Below are positions 38,050 through 48,442 of a stretch of 64,000 nt of DNA, in pieces. The translations under genes were made by a program, and so were the position numbers. This DNA is from CAVQEK01 sp963711495. Lineage in GTDB: Bacteria > Bacteroidota > Bacteroidia > Cytophagales > Cyclobacteriaceae. How positions within the stretch are numbered: position 1 is the first letter of the stretch; each line of letters opens with the position of its first letter. The DNA is taken from positions 242,730 to 306,729 of the forward strand of contig CAVQEK010000007.1 of the NCBI GenBank assembly GCA_963711495.1. Direction: 5' to 3'. The notes beneath the pieces are model-generated. The model had not been told where the DNA came from. It was given only the letters and a program-made list of their open reading frames with translations, and did not search any database.

Positions 38050-41047
38050 TTAAAATGAAAGTTTAATACCCATGGTAACTCCCTTTGCAGTAGGATAAGA
38101 ATACCAATCTACTCCCTGGTCTATAGAATTACTCCCTCCCAATGTATTCACCTCGGGATCCCACCAGGGATAGCTGGTAATGGTTAACAAATTTTGACCA
38201 CTTACATATATTTGCGCTTGTTTAAACCATTCTATGCCATTTAGTGGAATATTGTAATTTAATTCAATATTTCTCAATCGGAGATAAGAGCCATCGTAGA
38301 CAAATCGATCGGACATTTTGGTGGGCGTATATCTACTTATTTTGGGATATTTTGCATCTGGATTTTCCGGAGTCCAGTTGTCATATAAGAGTTCTTTAAA
38401 AGTATTTAATCCTATCCCATAGTCTAGCGTTTGATTAATCATACTGAAACTCATTATATCATTCCCCTGTGATCCTTGTATAAAAAAGTTAAAACCAAAA
38501 TTTTTCCATGACATTTTGGATGTTAAACCATATATAAAGTCAGGATTAGGATTTCCTATAAAAGTTTTATCAGCTGCGGTAATTCCTTCAATGCCATCAT
38601 TATCTTTATACTTTGGATATCCATTTTCGTCATAACCATCTTCTTGATATCCGTAAAAGGCACCAAAAGGATGTCCCTCTCTTAAAATATTATAATTATC
38701 TATTACAACAGTAAGACCCGAAGAGGTTAACCCGAGAATATCTTGGCCCTCATAAAGTTTCTCAACTGTAGTACGGTTTAATGAAAAATTACCAGAAATA
38801 TCCCACTTGAAGGTATTGTTAAATATTTTTGCATCTATTTGTAATTCAATCCCCTTGTTTCTAATTTCTCCTACATTTTTTACAGTAGTTGTATATCCTA
38901 ATGAAGCAGGTAATTGAACACTATTCAGCAAATCACGAGTAAGTTTATCATAATAATCCACAGTCATCTGAATTTTGTCATCAAATAGGCCGAAATCTGC
39001 TCCAATATTTATCTGACTTGTTGTTTCCCATTTAAGATCGGCAGGTAATCGCGTGCCTGGAACAAAGTAGGTATAAAGTTCTTTCCCAAAAGTAGTTTTT
39101 CCGGAAGATAGCATTTCTAAGGTATAATATGGGCTAATAGCTGTACTGCCTGTTTCACCATAACCAACTCTAAATTTTAAATTGGATATAGAACTTATGT
39201 TTTTAAAAAAATCTTCATCAGAAACACGCCATGCTAGTGCTCCAGATGGGAAATAAGCCCATTTATTCCCCTCACTGTAACGAGAGGAACCATCAGCACG
39301 AAAAGATGCAGTAAATAAATATTTGTCTTTATATGAATAATTTATTCTGCCAAGACCAGAAAGTAATTTCCAATCAGAATAGGAAGTTGAAGGAGTTCCA
39401 ATATTTACGGCTGAGCCTAAATCATAAGTTTCAGTAACATCACTAAGAAAACCATTTCCTGAAGCGCTAAGCCCTGTGGATATTGAGCTTTCATAAGTAA
39501 ATCCTCCCATTATATTAAAACTGTGTACTTCATTGATATTTTTGTTATATGTAATAATATTATCACTATTCAAATGTAAATTCTGGCTCGTACTGACAGA
39601 AGCACTCCCTGATGAGGTTGGGTATTTCGTAGTTGTATAACTATCCCCACGGGAATCAATATTTGTCACATTTCCAGATATTTTTATTGATAGATCATTA
39701 ATCGGTTTATAAATAAATGCGAGATTTGCATTAACCCTATTAGAATATGATTTACCTGACACTTCATTTACATAAGCGAGTGAATTCAATATTACATTTG
39801 GGCTAAATGGATAATAACCAGCGAGCATTCTATAAGATCCATCATCATTATAAGGAGTTAATGTTGGTGCATTAGAAACAATTGAACTTATCAAACTTCC
39901 GCCCCTATTACCTGATCCGGAATTCTTAGGATTGTCATCACTCCTGCTTAATATCGTATTAAATATAACATCAACTTTTCTGCTTATTTGATGATTAATA
40001 TTAGCTCTAAGATTGATTCTACGATAGCCGCTATTTTTGATGATACCTGCTTGATCAAGATAACTGGTACCTACAAGAACTTGTGTTTTATCATTTCCTC
40101 CACTTATTGATAAGTTATGCTGATGTATGGGAGCCTGACGAAATATTAAATCTTGCCAATCAGTCCCTTCACCTAAATTATCAATTTCACTTTGGGTAAA
40201 ATATTCTCCCTCATTATCATTCATCCGTGCTAAATTAACGAATTGGGCATATTCCTTTGCATTCATTAAATCCAGCTTTTTCCTGAGTGTTTGAATACTA
40301 TAGCTCCCTTCGTAGTCAACTCTAGTAATGCCTGCTTTTCCTTTTTTAGTGGTTACAAGGATTACTCCATTTGCTCCACGGGAACCATAAATTGCAGTAG
40401 CTGATGCATCTTTAAGGATTTCAATACTTTCAACATCTTCATTATTGAGCATGTTTTGATCTCCCGGAAAGGGAAACCATCGATCATCAAAGAGGCTCAT
40501 TATTCCCCATAATAGAATTAGTTCCTCTTATACGTACCTGCATTGTAGCGTCCTGGGGATCCTGTATTTTGCAATACCTGTACACCGGGTGCCCTGCCTG
40601 CGAGTGCTTGAACAACATTGCTTGTTGGAAAGGACTGTAGGTCTTCCGATTTCACTGATGAAACAGATCCTGTGAGGTCACTTTTTTTACGGTTCCATAA
40701 CCAACAACGATAACTTCGTTAAGTGAGGTGACATTCGGCATTAACGTCAGATCGATTAAGGTCTGGTTTCCGACAATTATTTCTTCTTTATTAAATCCAA
40801 CCGAACTAAACACCAGTACGTCTTCACTGTTGCTGACATCTATGCTATATTTACCATTGACATCGGTTACGGTCCCCGCGTAGTTCCTTTAATGAAAATA
40901 TTCACTCCGGGTAATGTTGAATTATCTTCTCCAGATACCACCGTTCCAGTGACAGTGATTTGCGCAAATGCTGGTGCACATGTTCACGGAAAACCATCGA
41001 GAAGATACACCAGATTTAAAACCAAAGAATAGATATAGTTTTTTCAT
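38050..41047 (-). CDS. SusC/RagA TonB-dependent transporter, frameshifted 5' end
   Basis: The intact frame covers 38050-40500 (816 aa): the end of the plug domain (ESIEILKDASATAIYGSRGA) and the whole 22-strand barrel, ending in TMGIKLSF. The missing N-terminus is readable upstream in alternating frames from an ATG at 41047. It shows FAQITVTGTVVSGEDNSTLP, GVNIFIKGT, TVTDVNGKYSIDVS, NEVIVVGYGTVKK (TonB-box region), NVVQALAGRAPGVQV and QVRIRGTNSIMG. About five single-base frameshifts lie between 40480 and 41020, several at short homopolymers such as A7 and T3. Corrected, the protein would be about 1000 aa, normal for SusC. Because protein motifs are intact in every segment, sequence error or very recent inactivation are both possible. 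Confidence 0.88.
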
Positions 41048-41180
41048 AATGGAGTATTTTTACAATACAAAATTATATTTTATATAACAATGTTATCACA
41101 ATTCAACAATAATTTCCAAATTGACAAAATTTTATATAATTGGAATATAAATAAATTATAAGTCCAAATGTTGACATATA

Positions 41181-41220
41181 TTTCAATAAATAAATATAAT
41201 TATTGAATTATTTATTGAAA
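41181..41220. promoter_or_regulatory. 13-bp inverted repeat between susC and the catabolic operon
   Basis: TTTCAATAAATAA at 41181-41193 and TTATTTATTGAAA at 41208-41220 are a perfect inverted repeat with 14 bp between arms. It lies in the divergent intergenic region between susC (minus) and the GH10-led operon (plus). It is a candidate operator for a dimeric regulator, for instance the IclR protein encoded at 44020. The region is very AT-rich, which raises the chance of accidental symmetry. Confidence 0.4.
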
Positions 41221-41298
41221 ACCGTGTACGACTAACATCGAAATTTTACAATGTAAATATTTTTTCTATATAATATTTTATTTTATATTATAAAATTA

Positions 41299-41331
41299 AT
41301 TGTTTATTTAAAAAAGATTTGTTTAGATTTG
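41299..41331 (+). promoter_or_regulatory. Predicted promoter of the GH10/catabolic operon
   Basis: ATTG ending at 41302 is followed after 21 bp by TAGATTTG (41324-41331). This fits the Bacteroidota -33 TTTG / -7 TAnnTTTG arrangement. The ATG of the GH10 gene is 49 bp downstream. On the minus strand a weaker TAATTTTG lies near 41066 before susC. Confidence 0.45.
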
Positions 41332-41380
41332 CCTTACAAGGATGAAAAATGTATTTAATATTTTTCAGTTTGAATTAACA

Positions 41381-42739
41381 ATGAAACGTAACAAACATTT
41401 TCAATTTTATAGTGTAATAATTGGTATACTTCCTTTGATTCAAAGGTGTATGGGCAGAATGAAGGTTTTTATAACACTGGAATACCCCTGAGATCCGTCA
41501 AAGAATCGATCAGGGTATTGACCATAATCGCAAAGGATACTTTAGCTTGGAATTTACCGCTAAAAATGACAGAACAGAACAACAAATTCCTTTTACCCTG
41601 CATCAACTTTCCCATGACTTCTTATTTGGTGCCAATATTTTTATTCTGGGTGGTTTTGATAGGTCAGCCGATAATATAAAATATGAACAGACCTTTAAGA
41701 AACTCTTTAATTTTGCTTCTGCGCCATTTTACTGGAAAGATCTGGAACCTGTTCAGGGACAACTCCGATTTAACAAGGAAAGTGCTTTCATATACCGGAG
41801 ACCTACACCAGATGCAGTATTGGATTTTTGTACCTGGAACAACATCAAAGTGAAGGGACATACGTTGATCTGGGATAGTCCTTCCGCGTCTATTCCGGAC
41901 TGGTTACCTACAGACATAAAGTCATCGAACAACTAATCTACAAAAGGGTGAAAGAAATTGCCAATCGATACGGTGATCAGATAGAAACATGGGATGTTGC
42001 CAATGAACTGATTGCCCGTAAACCTCAGGTAATTATGCCATTGGATTATGTTTATAAAACTTTTAAAGAAGCTGAAAGGGATTTTCCAACCTCCAGTACA
42101 TTTCTGATCAACGAAACACCCCAAGTCTGGTTCGATTTCAAACATGAATACGGTCTCAATTATTTATTGATTCAAAATCTACTACTCCGCGGGGCCAAAA
42201 TCGATGCTATTGGTATTCAAATGCATATTTTTTCGGAAACAACTTATAACGCCATCCTTGATGGCAAACTCATGCAACCACAGCAGATGTTTGAGGTTTT
42301 GGATAACTATTCAGATTTGCTCCGCCCCATACACATCACGGAAATTACCATACCCACCATACCCGGCGACAGTTCAGGTGAGGTCATTCAAGCAACAATA
42401 GTCGAAAATTTTTATAAACTGTGGTTTAGCCATCCGAATGTGGAAGCCTTCACCTGGTGGAACATCGCCGATGGAACAGCATACGGAACAGAAGATAAAT
42501 GGAAGGGCGGTTTTTTAAACAAATACCTCAGTCCCAAAGCGTCATACCACGTATTGGACCGACTCATCAACCATGAATGGAGAACCAATATTGAGCATTT
42601 TACATATACGGACAAGGTTTATTCATTCAAGGCCTTTTACGGTCAATATACCCTTACTTATAATTACAAAGGTAAATCATACTCGGAAACCCTGCATTTG
42701 GGAACCGGTAAAAAAGATTTTGTGATAGAATTGGAATGA
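41381..42739 (+). pseudogene. GH10-family hydrolase, copy 3, three frameshifts
   Basis: The full-length GH10 is readable only across frames. A signal-like start MKRNKHFQFYSVIIGI begins at 41381. YGQNEGFYNTG follows from about 41447, then HDFLFGANIFILGG and VKGHTLIWDSPSASIPDW up to about 41915. The rest is open to 42739, with WDVANEL (acid/base Glu near 42005), HITEITIP (nucleophile Glu near 42342) and FTWWNIADGTAYG. Shifts fall near 41430, 41500 and 41912. Total length (about 450 codons) matches copy 2. Its stop overlaps the MFS start (ATGA), so it heads the catabolic operon. Flaws adjoin those of susC, so miscalled bases are possible. Confidence 0.75.
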
Positions 42740-44007
42740 TGAAAAGAAACTTTTTTAATCTGAAACGACAAATCACACCATTCTATAAATGGGAACTGGT
42801 CATTTTGCTTTGGGTAGCATATTTCTTAAACCAGGGGGACCGGCAGATTTATAATGTTGTCATACCCCTGATTAAAGTGGATTTAAAACTGAGTGATGTT
42901 CAGCTTGGACTGGTAGCCACCGTATTTACTTTTTTATATGGAGTCCTGGTTCCTTTTGCAGGTTATGCCGGTGATGTGCTTCGGCGAAAATGGATCGTTT
43001 TTTTCAGCCTCATGATTTTCAGTGTAGGCACACTTTTTACCGGAGTAAGTCATGGCATTTTACTGCTAATATTTTTTAGAAGTATCACTACGGGAGGTGG
43101 TGAAGCTTTCTACTATCCGGCAGCTACTTCGCTATTGGGTCAGTTTCATCACAAGACTAGAGCCATGGCATTGTCCATCCATCAGACTTCACTTTATGTG
43201 GGCATTATAGCCAGCGGTTTTATTGCAGGTTATATCGGTGAACACCATGGCTGGAGGGCCGCTTTTTATATTTTTGGATTTTTCGGTATTATTTGGTCAC
43301 TCATTGTGGCATTTAGAATGCACGATACTTCCCCTGTCAACGGAAATTCAGATTCAACAGTTAAGATTTCACTAAAAGAATTGGTACCTGCCGTCTTCCG
43401 GAAAAAAACGGTGTGGTCTTTATCCCTGGCTTTTGGTGCAATGGTCTATGTCAATGTGGGTTATCTAACCTGGATGCCGACCTTTTTACATGAAAAATTC
43501 CACCTTTCTCTGTCCAATTCCGGTTTTTCCTCCATGTTCTACCATCATCTTTTCGCCTTCGCAGGCGTTCTTCTGGGTGGAAAATTCTCGGATATCCTTG
43601 CGATACGGCGTAAAACAGTCAGAATGGAAGTTGAACTGATCGGATTAATGCTTGGCGCACCTTTCATTTATTTGATGGCCACAACCAACAATCTGTGGAT
43701 CTGCTATATCGGACTGGCTGGTTTCGGCCTGTTCAGGGGAATTTATGATTCTAATCTCTTTGCTGCCTTATTTGATGTGATTGAACCAAAATACCGGTCT
43801 TCTTCAGTTGGGATTATGTTGTCATTTGCGTTCATTGTGGGTTCGTTAGCACCAGTTATACTGGGATGGATTAAGACCCGGTTCGGCCTTGACACTGGAA
43901 TCTCGTCACTGGCGTTTTTCTATGTTTTCGGCGCATTGATAATCATGATCGGTCTTAGAAAATTTTTTTACCGGGATTTCGTGTTTGAAAAAATTGAATC
44001 AGATTGA
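42736..44007 (+). CDS. MFS transporter, sugar-acid type
   Basis: 423 aa with 12 predicted membrane helices. The first has FLNQGDRQIYNVVIPLIK, resembling the anion:cation symporter branch of MFS (hexuronate and sugar-acid carriers). GYAGDVLRRKW is the loop 2-3 signature. It starts inside the stop of the GH10 gene (ATGATG) and is followed by IclR after 12 bp. Inferred: inner-membrane uptake of the monosaccharide or sugar acid released by the PUL enzymes and oxidised by the downstream genes. Confidence 0.85.
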   Translation: MMKRNFFNLKRQITPFYKWELVILLWVAYFLNQGDRQIYNVVIPLIKVDLKLSDVQLGLVATVFTFLYGVLVPFAGYAGDVLRRKWIVFFSLMIFSVGTLFTGVSHGILLLIFFRSITTGGGEAFYYPAATSLLGQFHHKTRAMALSIHQTSLYVGIIASGFIAGYIGEHHGWRAAFYIFGFFGIIWSLIVAFRMHDTSPVNGNSDSTVKISLKELVPAVFRKKTVWSLSLAFGAMVYVNVGYLTWMPTFLHEKFHLSLSNSGFSSMFYHHLFAFAGVLLGGKFSDILAIRRKTVRMEVELIGLMLGAPFIYLMATTNNLWICYIGLAGFGLFRGIYDSNLFAALFDVIEPKYRSSSVGIMLSFAFIVGSLAPVILGWIKTRFGLDTGISSLAFFYVFGALIIMIGLRKFFYRDFVFEKIESD

Positions 44008-44019
44008 TGAATTTACATT

Positions 44020-44799
44020 ATGATACAAGTTTTAAACAGAGCATTGGATATTATTGAATACGTGGCAAGGAACCCCAAACGGGACCATACCCTTAGTGAG
44101 ATTGCTGATCACCTGGAACTTAACCATGGTACCTGTGCCAATATTATGAAGACATTGGTCCAGCGTAACTACCTTGAACAGGTGGTTAAAAAGAAAGGAT
44201 ACCGTCTTGGCAATATGGCTTATTATCTCACAGGTAATTATTCCTATAAAAAGGAACTTGTCGAGGCCGCCAAAATGCCCATGGAGAATCTGGCCAAAGT
44301 AACCAATGAAGGCTGTATATTATCCATCTTACGTGGAAATATCAGGGTGATCATTCATGAGGAAAAGAGTCATCAGGAATTACAGGTGATTAATTATCCG
44401 GAAAAAAACGCTTATGCCACATCGACCGGACGTATGATCCTCTCCTATATGTCTGAAGAAGAATTGAAGCAATTTGTTAAAGAATATGGACTGCCTCCAA
44501 AAGAAATTTGGAGCGAAGTAACATCGTGGGAAGATCTAATAGAAGAAACGTCCAAAATTCGCAATAAAAGGATTTCTACGCAAGAATCCAGGGCGCATGT
44601 CATTGGTATTGCGATACCCATTTGGCGTAAAGGCAAAGTCGTCGCTGCTTTAGGTATATACATGCCTGCGGTAAGGCTCCGGGAAGACATGCGGGACGAA
44701 ATCTTCGAACAACTAAAAAACACAGGTGATGTCATTAATAAAAACCTGTCTGAAATGATGGATATACACAATGTAAAAACCATTGAAGTCAATGAATAA
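44020..44799 (+). CDS. IclR-family transcriptional regulator
   Basis: 259 aa. An N-terminal winged helix (about 1-60) has HTLSEIADHLELNHGTCANI and LEQVVKKKGYRLG. A C-terminal effector-binding domain (about 75-245) has YATSTGRMILSYM and SRAHVIGIAIPIW. Known: IclR proteins sense small acids or sugar intermediates and control the adjacent catabolic operon. It is inside the operon, so autoregulation is likely. The inverted repeat at 41181-41220 is a possible site. Confidence 0.9.
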   Translation: MIQVLNRALDIIEYVARNPKRDHTLSEIADHLELNHGTCANIMKTLVQRNYLEQVVKKKGYRLGNMAYYLTGNYSYKKELVEAAKMPMENLAKVTNEGCILSILRGNIRVIIHEEKSHQELQVINYPEKNAYATSTGRMILSYMSEEELKQFVKEYGLPPKEIWSEVTSWEDLIEETSKIRNKRISTQESRAHVIGIAIPIWRKGKVVAALGIYMPAVRLREDMRDEIFEQLKNTGDVINKNLSEMMDIHNVKTIEVNE

Positions 44800-44823
44800 C
44801 CTTAAAATGATCTTTCGCAAAAT

Positions 44824-46014
44824 ATGAAAATTATAGACTTAAAAACAAGGTGCGTCGCCATCCCCCTCAATGCACAACTCCGGCATAATACCGGTGTTCA
44901 TCCGGGGTATTTTTTACGTACCATCCTGGAAATAATAACTGATGAAGGCATCATCGGCCTTGGGGAAGTTGGTGGTGGTGATCAGTGTGCCGCGTTGCAA
45001 AAACTTAAACCCAGAATAGTCGGTCTGGATCCCTTTCAACTTGAAATGATCAAACAGAAGGTGCTAAGAAGTATTTACTATTTGTCCAACGCACGAATTT
45101 ATGCGGCCATTGAAATTGCCTGTCTGGATATTCAGGGCAAAGTCCTCAACCGTCCCATGTGCGATCTGCTCGGCGGTAAAATTCGTGATCGCATCCCATT
45201 TATTGCCTACCTGTTCTGGCGGTATGACCGGCCGGGAGGTGGTGATGACCGGCACGCAGAAGACATGGCAGATCTATGTCAGCAACTCCATGAAGATCTT
45301 GGTGTCAATGCCATGAAATTGAAAGCCGGAGTTATGAAACCCGAAGAAGAAGCACGGGTTCTCGAGTTGTGCAGAGAGAGGCTGGGGAATGATTTCGGAT
45401 TGCGGATTGACCCGAATGGTGTTTGGTCAGTTCCCACGGCAGTGCGTATCGGTCGTCGCCTAGAGGGGCTAAATATAGAATATTTTGAGGACCCTTCCTG
45501 GGGATTGGAAGGTAACGCAGCCGTACGTAAACAAGTGCGCATCCCGATTGCCACCAATATGTATCCAAATAGTTTTGATGAACTTGGCCCCGGAATACAC
45601 CTTGGTGCTGTAGATATTGTACTTACAGACCTCCATTACTGGGAAGGACCGCGTGGCGTTAAAGACCTGGCAGCGATTTGCAGAATTTTCAATCTCGCGG
45701 TAGCTATGCACAGCGGAGCTGAATTTGGTATCGAACTGGCTGCCATGATCCATACAGCAGCTACGATCCCAACCATGACGTTTGCCGGAGATGCCCATTA
45801 TCACTATCTCACCGATGATATCATCGAAGGAGGATTAATGAAATATGAAAATGGATGTATCAAAGTTCCGGATGGACCAGGATTGGGTGTTTCTCTGGAT
45901 GAAGAAAAAATGGATAAATACGGGCGCTATTATGATCAGGTCGGTGACTATTATGCCCGTTTTCATCAGGACCCGAAAAGACCTGATTGGTTCCCAATCA
46001 TTGGCGGTATATAA
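44824..46014 (+). CDS. Enolase-superfamily sugar-acid dehydratase, glucarate dehydratase-like
   Basis: 396 aa. The enolase capping domain (about 1-125) is followed by the TIM barrel. Catalytic features fit the glucarate dehydratase subgroup: AMKLKAG (KxK, near residues 164-166), RIDPNG (metal Asp near 195), YFEDP (metal Glu near 222) and ATNMY (third ligand Asn near 245, as in GlucD). TDLHYWEG (Asp near 269) and MHSGAEFG (His near 296) form the second base. Known: such enzymes remove water from an acid sugar to give a 2-keto-3-deoxy acid. The actual sugar acid is unknown; neighbours suggest the acid made by the SDR and lactonase of the same operon. Confidence 0.87.
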   Translation: MKIIDLKTRCVAIPLNAQLRHNTGVHPGYFLRTILEIITDEGIIGLGEVGGGDQCAALQKLKPRIVGLDPFQLEMIKQKVLRSIYYLSNARIYAAIEIACLDIQGKVLNRPMCDLLGGKIRDRIPFIAYLFWRYDRPGGGDDRHAEDMADLCQQLHEDLGVNAMKLKAGVMKPEEEARVLELCRERLGNDFGLRIDPNGVWSVPTAVRIGRRLEGLNIEYFEDPSWGLEGNAAVRKQVRIPIATNMYPNSFDELGPGIHLGAVDIVLTDLHYWEGPRGVKDLAAICRIFNLAVAMHSGAEFGIELAAMIHTAATIPTMTFAGDAHYHYLTDDIIEGGLMKYENGCIKVPDGPGLGVSLDEEKMDKYGRYYDQVGDYYARFHQDPKRPDWFPIIGGI

Positions 46015-46023
46015 TGCGTATCC

Positions 46024-46866
46024 ATGAAAGCAGAATCACTTATCCATAACCTTGAGTTTCCCGAAGGGCCTTGTTTCGATGCACAAGGAAGGTTGTGGTT
46101 TACTGAGTTAAAGGCAGGAAATTTAGTTTGTTTCGATCACGGTGCGATTCAGAAATTTCATGTAGGCATCAATGTTAACGGAGCAGCCGTTGATCAAAAC
46201 GACTACATTTGGTTTACAGATTCCGGAGCTGGTTGTGTGAGTTATTTCAATACTGCACGTCACGAAATTGTTCCTGTATGTAATTCCGTAGAAGGTGAGA
46301 TTTTAAAAAGACCTAATGATCTCGCCTTTGACTCCAAAGGTAACCTGATTGTCTCCTGTCACGCCGATGGAAGAACGCAACCGGTGGGTTACCTGATTTG
46401 TATTGATATGCTTGGAAATGCACGATACATTTCCAAAAACAAATACTTCACCAATGGCATTGCTTTTTCTCCAGATGGAAGTTACTTCATCTTTTCTGAA
46501 ACATACAGACAATGCTTATGGAAAGCACAGTGGGACCCTGACCGTAAACAAATTATTCAGGAGGTTCCATGGGCTAAAACGGATGGGCCTCTTGGTCCTG
46601 ATGGTATTGCGTTTGATGAGACGGGTCTATTATATGTTGCAATTTTCGATCAGGGAAAGATTAGTGTATTCGATGAGTCAGGAGATAAAGAAAAATGGAA
46701 TTATCAGCTTTCAGCGAAAAGGCCGACAAGTTGTGCGTTCGATCCTTCTGGTCAACTTGGACTGGTAATTACTGAAGCCCAAAACGGGGAAGTACTGCAT
46801 TTACCCTTGAAAAAAAAGGGACTTCCATTATTCAAAAGATCATTTTATGAAAATGTTACAAGATAA
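46024..46866 (+). CDS. SMP-30/gluconolactonase family lactonase
   Basis: 280 aa six-bladed beta-propeller of the SMP-30/gluconolactonase/LRE family. EGPCFDAQGRLWFTE contains the first metal-binding Glu. GAAVDQNDYIWFTD, KRPNDLAFDSKGNLIVS (Asn of the metal site) and GPLGPDGIAFDETGLLYVA (Asp of the metal site) follow at expected spacing. There is no signal peptide, so it is cytosolic. Inferred: opening of the sugar lactone produced by the SDR. The 3' end overlaps the next gene by 20 bp. Confidence 0.88.
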   Translation: MKAESLIHNLEFPEGPCFDAQGRLWFTELKAGNLVCFDHGAIQKFHVGINVNGAAVDQNDYIWFTDSGAGCVSYFNTARHEIVPVCNSVEGEILKRPNDLAFDSKGNLIVSCHADGRTQPVGYLICIDMLGNARYISKNKYFTNGIAFSPDGSYFIFSETYRQCLWKAQWDPDRKQIIQEVPWAKTDGPLGPDGIAFDETGLLYVAIFDQGKISVFDESGDKEKWNYQLSAKRPTSCAFDPSGQLGLVITEAQNGEVLHLPLKKKGLPLFKRSFYENVTR

Positions 46867-47623
46867 ATTCAATTTGGCTGGTAAAAAAGCATTGATAACC
46901 GGTTCTGGTCAGGGTATCGGAAAAGCCATTGCACTTGGCCTTGCCGAATATGGTGCTGATGTTATGATCCATTATAACAGGGATCATTTCAAAGCCGAAA
47001 GTGTGGTCCGGCAAATCAGGGATATGGGTGTACGAACTGGAATGATTGCCGGAGATCTTTCAGAAAGAAAGTCTACTGAAATAATTTATGATGCTACCCT
47101 AAACACCATTGGAGAGCCGGATATCCTGATCCTGAACGCTTCTGTTCAGATCAGAAAATACTGGATGGATGTTACAGAAGAGGATTTACTGAAGCAAGTA
47201 AATGTTAATCTGGCCTCTACACTATGGTTGATGCAGCGTTTTGTTCCTTCTATGAAAGCTCAAAGATGGGGCAGAGTTATCACCATTGGAAGCGTCCAGC
47301 AAAATAAGCCTAACCCACAAATGGTTGTTTATGCCGCCACAAAAATGGCTTTGGTTAATGTAGTAAAGAGTCTGGCGCCGGAACTAGGGCAATTCGGAAT
47401 AACCATCAATAATGTGGCCCCTGGAGTGATTGCGACCAACAGAAATGAAAATGTACTGGCAGATGCCGATTATCACAATAAAATATTATCGAAAATACCG
47501 CTGGGATTTATTGGTGAACCTGTGGATTGTGCAGGCATGGTACTCCTGCTGTGTTCAGAGGCAGGCAGATATATCACAGCAACTGATATTCTGGTGGATG
47601 GTGGCATGTCGCTACCGGTTTAA
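46847..47623 (+). CDS. SDR-family sugar dehydrogenase
   Basis: 258 aa classical short-chain dehydrogenase. It has a Rossmann motif TGSGQGIG near residue 18, LILNAS (NNAG-like) and ITIGSVQQ with the catalytic Ser. VYAATKMAL has the Tyr-x3-Lys pair near 162-166, and a C-terminal TATDILVDGG is also present. The start ATG overlaps the lactonase; a second ATG two codons later is equally possible. Inferred: NAD(P)-dependent oxidation, either of the free sugar to the lactone or of a 2-keto-3-deoxy acid. Confidence 0.88.
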   Translation: MKMLQDKFNLAGKKALITGSGQGIGKAIALGLAEYGADVMIHYNRDHFKAESVVRQIRDMGVRTGMIAGDLSERKSTEIIYDATLNTIGEPDILILNASVQIRKYWMDVTEEDLLKQVNVNLASTLWLMQRFVPSMKAQRWGRVITIGSVQQNKPNPQMVVYAATKMALVNVVKSLAPELGQFGITINNVAPGVIATNRNENVLADADYHNKILSKIPLGFIGEPVDCAGMVLLLCSEAGRYITATDILVDGGMSLPV

Positions 47624-47652
47624 TTAGATCGTTCACATTAAAAACAATAAAA

Positions 47653-48381
47653 ATGTCTGAAGTTAAAGTCTCAATGCGTCTTGAAAAGCTGAAAAATAAG
47701 CTTGATAAAGTCGAAACTGTGGATTTACCAATTAACGATGAAGAATTGTGTAACCGCTATGAAAATCTATATACCGGCGCTGTCAATGATGTTTTGCGTG
47801 AAATGACACTGATGGATCAAGCCCTACCACATACTATTATGCCCTTAAAGATGGAAATGAAATCGGCCGGTATTGCCTATACCATCCGAAGTAATCCCGA
47901 TCCAACCGTTATGGGAGAAATGGAGATCAGGGCGGACATGTTGGATGATATGCCCAAAGGATGTATTGTGGTGTGGGATGCCGGAAATGAAACTGAAGCT
48001 TCCCATTGGGGTGAAGTGATGACTGCTTCCGCTATTGCCCGTGGAGCCCGCGGTGCCGTGGTAAATGGTGGATTAAGAGATACCATGCAGGTCCTTGAGC
48101 AGGGGTTTCCGATATGGTACCGGTACAGAACGTCCAACGGTTCACTGGGAAGGACAAAGATCACTGGGTATAATATACCGCTGCGCATTGGAAAAGTTTA
48201 TATCAAACCCGGTGATCTGATATTCAGTGATATCGATGGTACACTGGTGGTTCCGAGGGCAATTGCCTATAATGTTTTATTGAGAGCTGAAGAAATAAAA
48301 AATGGAGAAAAGGAAATTAAAACCTGGGTCCATGAAGGATTTTCTGCCAAAAAAGTGATTGAAAGAGGGGGTTATTTCTAA
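47653..48381 (+). CDS. RraA-like/HMG aldolase family protein
   Basis: 242 aa of the RraA-like fold. It has YTGAVNDVLREM near the N-terminus, ARGAVVNGGLRD with the Arg-Asp pair used to bind substrate and Mg2+, and PGDLIFSDIDGTLVVPR typical of the C-terminal half. Members annotated as RraA or demethylmenaquinone methyltransferase are often 4-carboxy-4-hydroxy-2-oxoadipate/HMG-type aldolases. Inferred here: retro-aldol cleavage of the 2-keto-3-deoxy sugar acid to pyruvate and an aldehyde. That assignment rests on operon context. Confidence 0.82.
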   Translation: MSEVKVSMRLEKLKNKLDKVETVDLPINDEELCNRYENLYTGAVNDVLREMTLMDQALPHTIMPLKMEMKSAGIAYTIRSNPDPTVMGEMEIRADMLDDMPKGCIVVWDAGNETEASHWGEVMTASAIARGARGAVVNGGLRDTMQVLEQGFPIWYRYRTSNGSLGRTKITGYNIPLRIGKVYIKPGDLIFSDIDGTLVVPRAIAYNVLLRAEEIKNGEKEIKTWVHEGFSAKKVIERGGYF

Positions 48382-48442
48382 TAATTCCTTTAAATCGATA
48401 CCTGTTTTAACCCTTGGATTGTGCCATATTAAAATCACCAAC

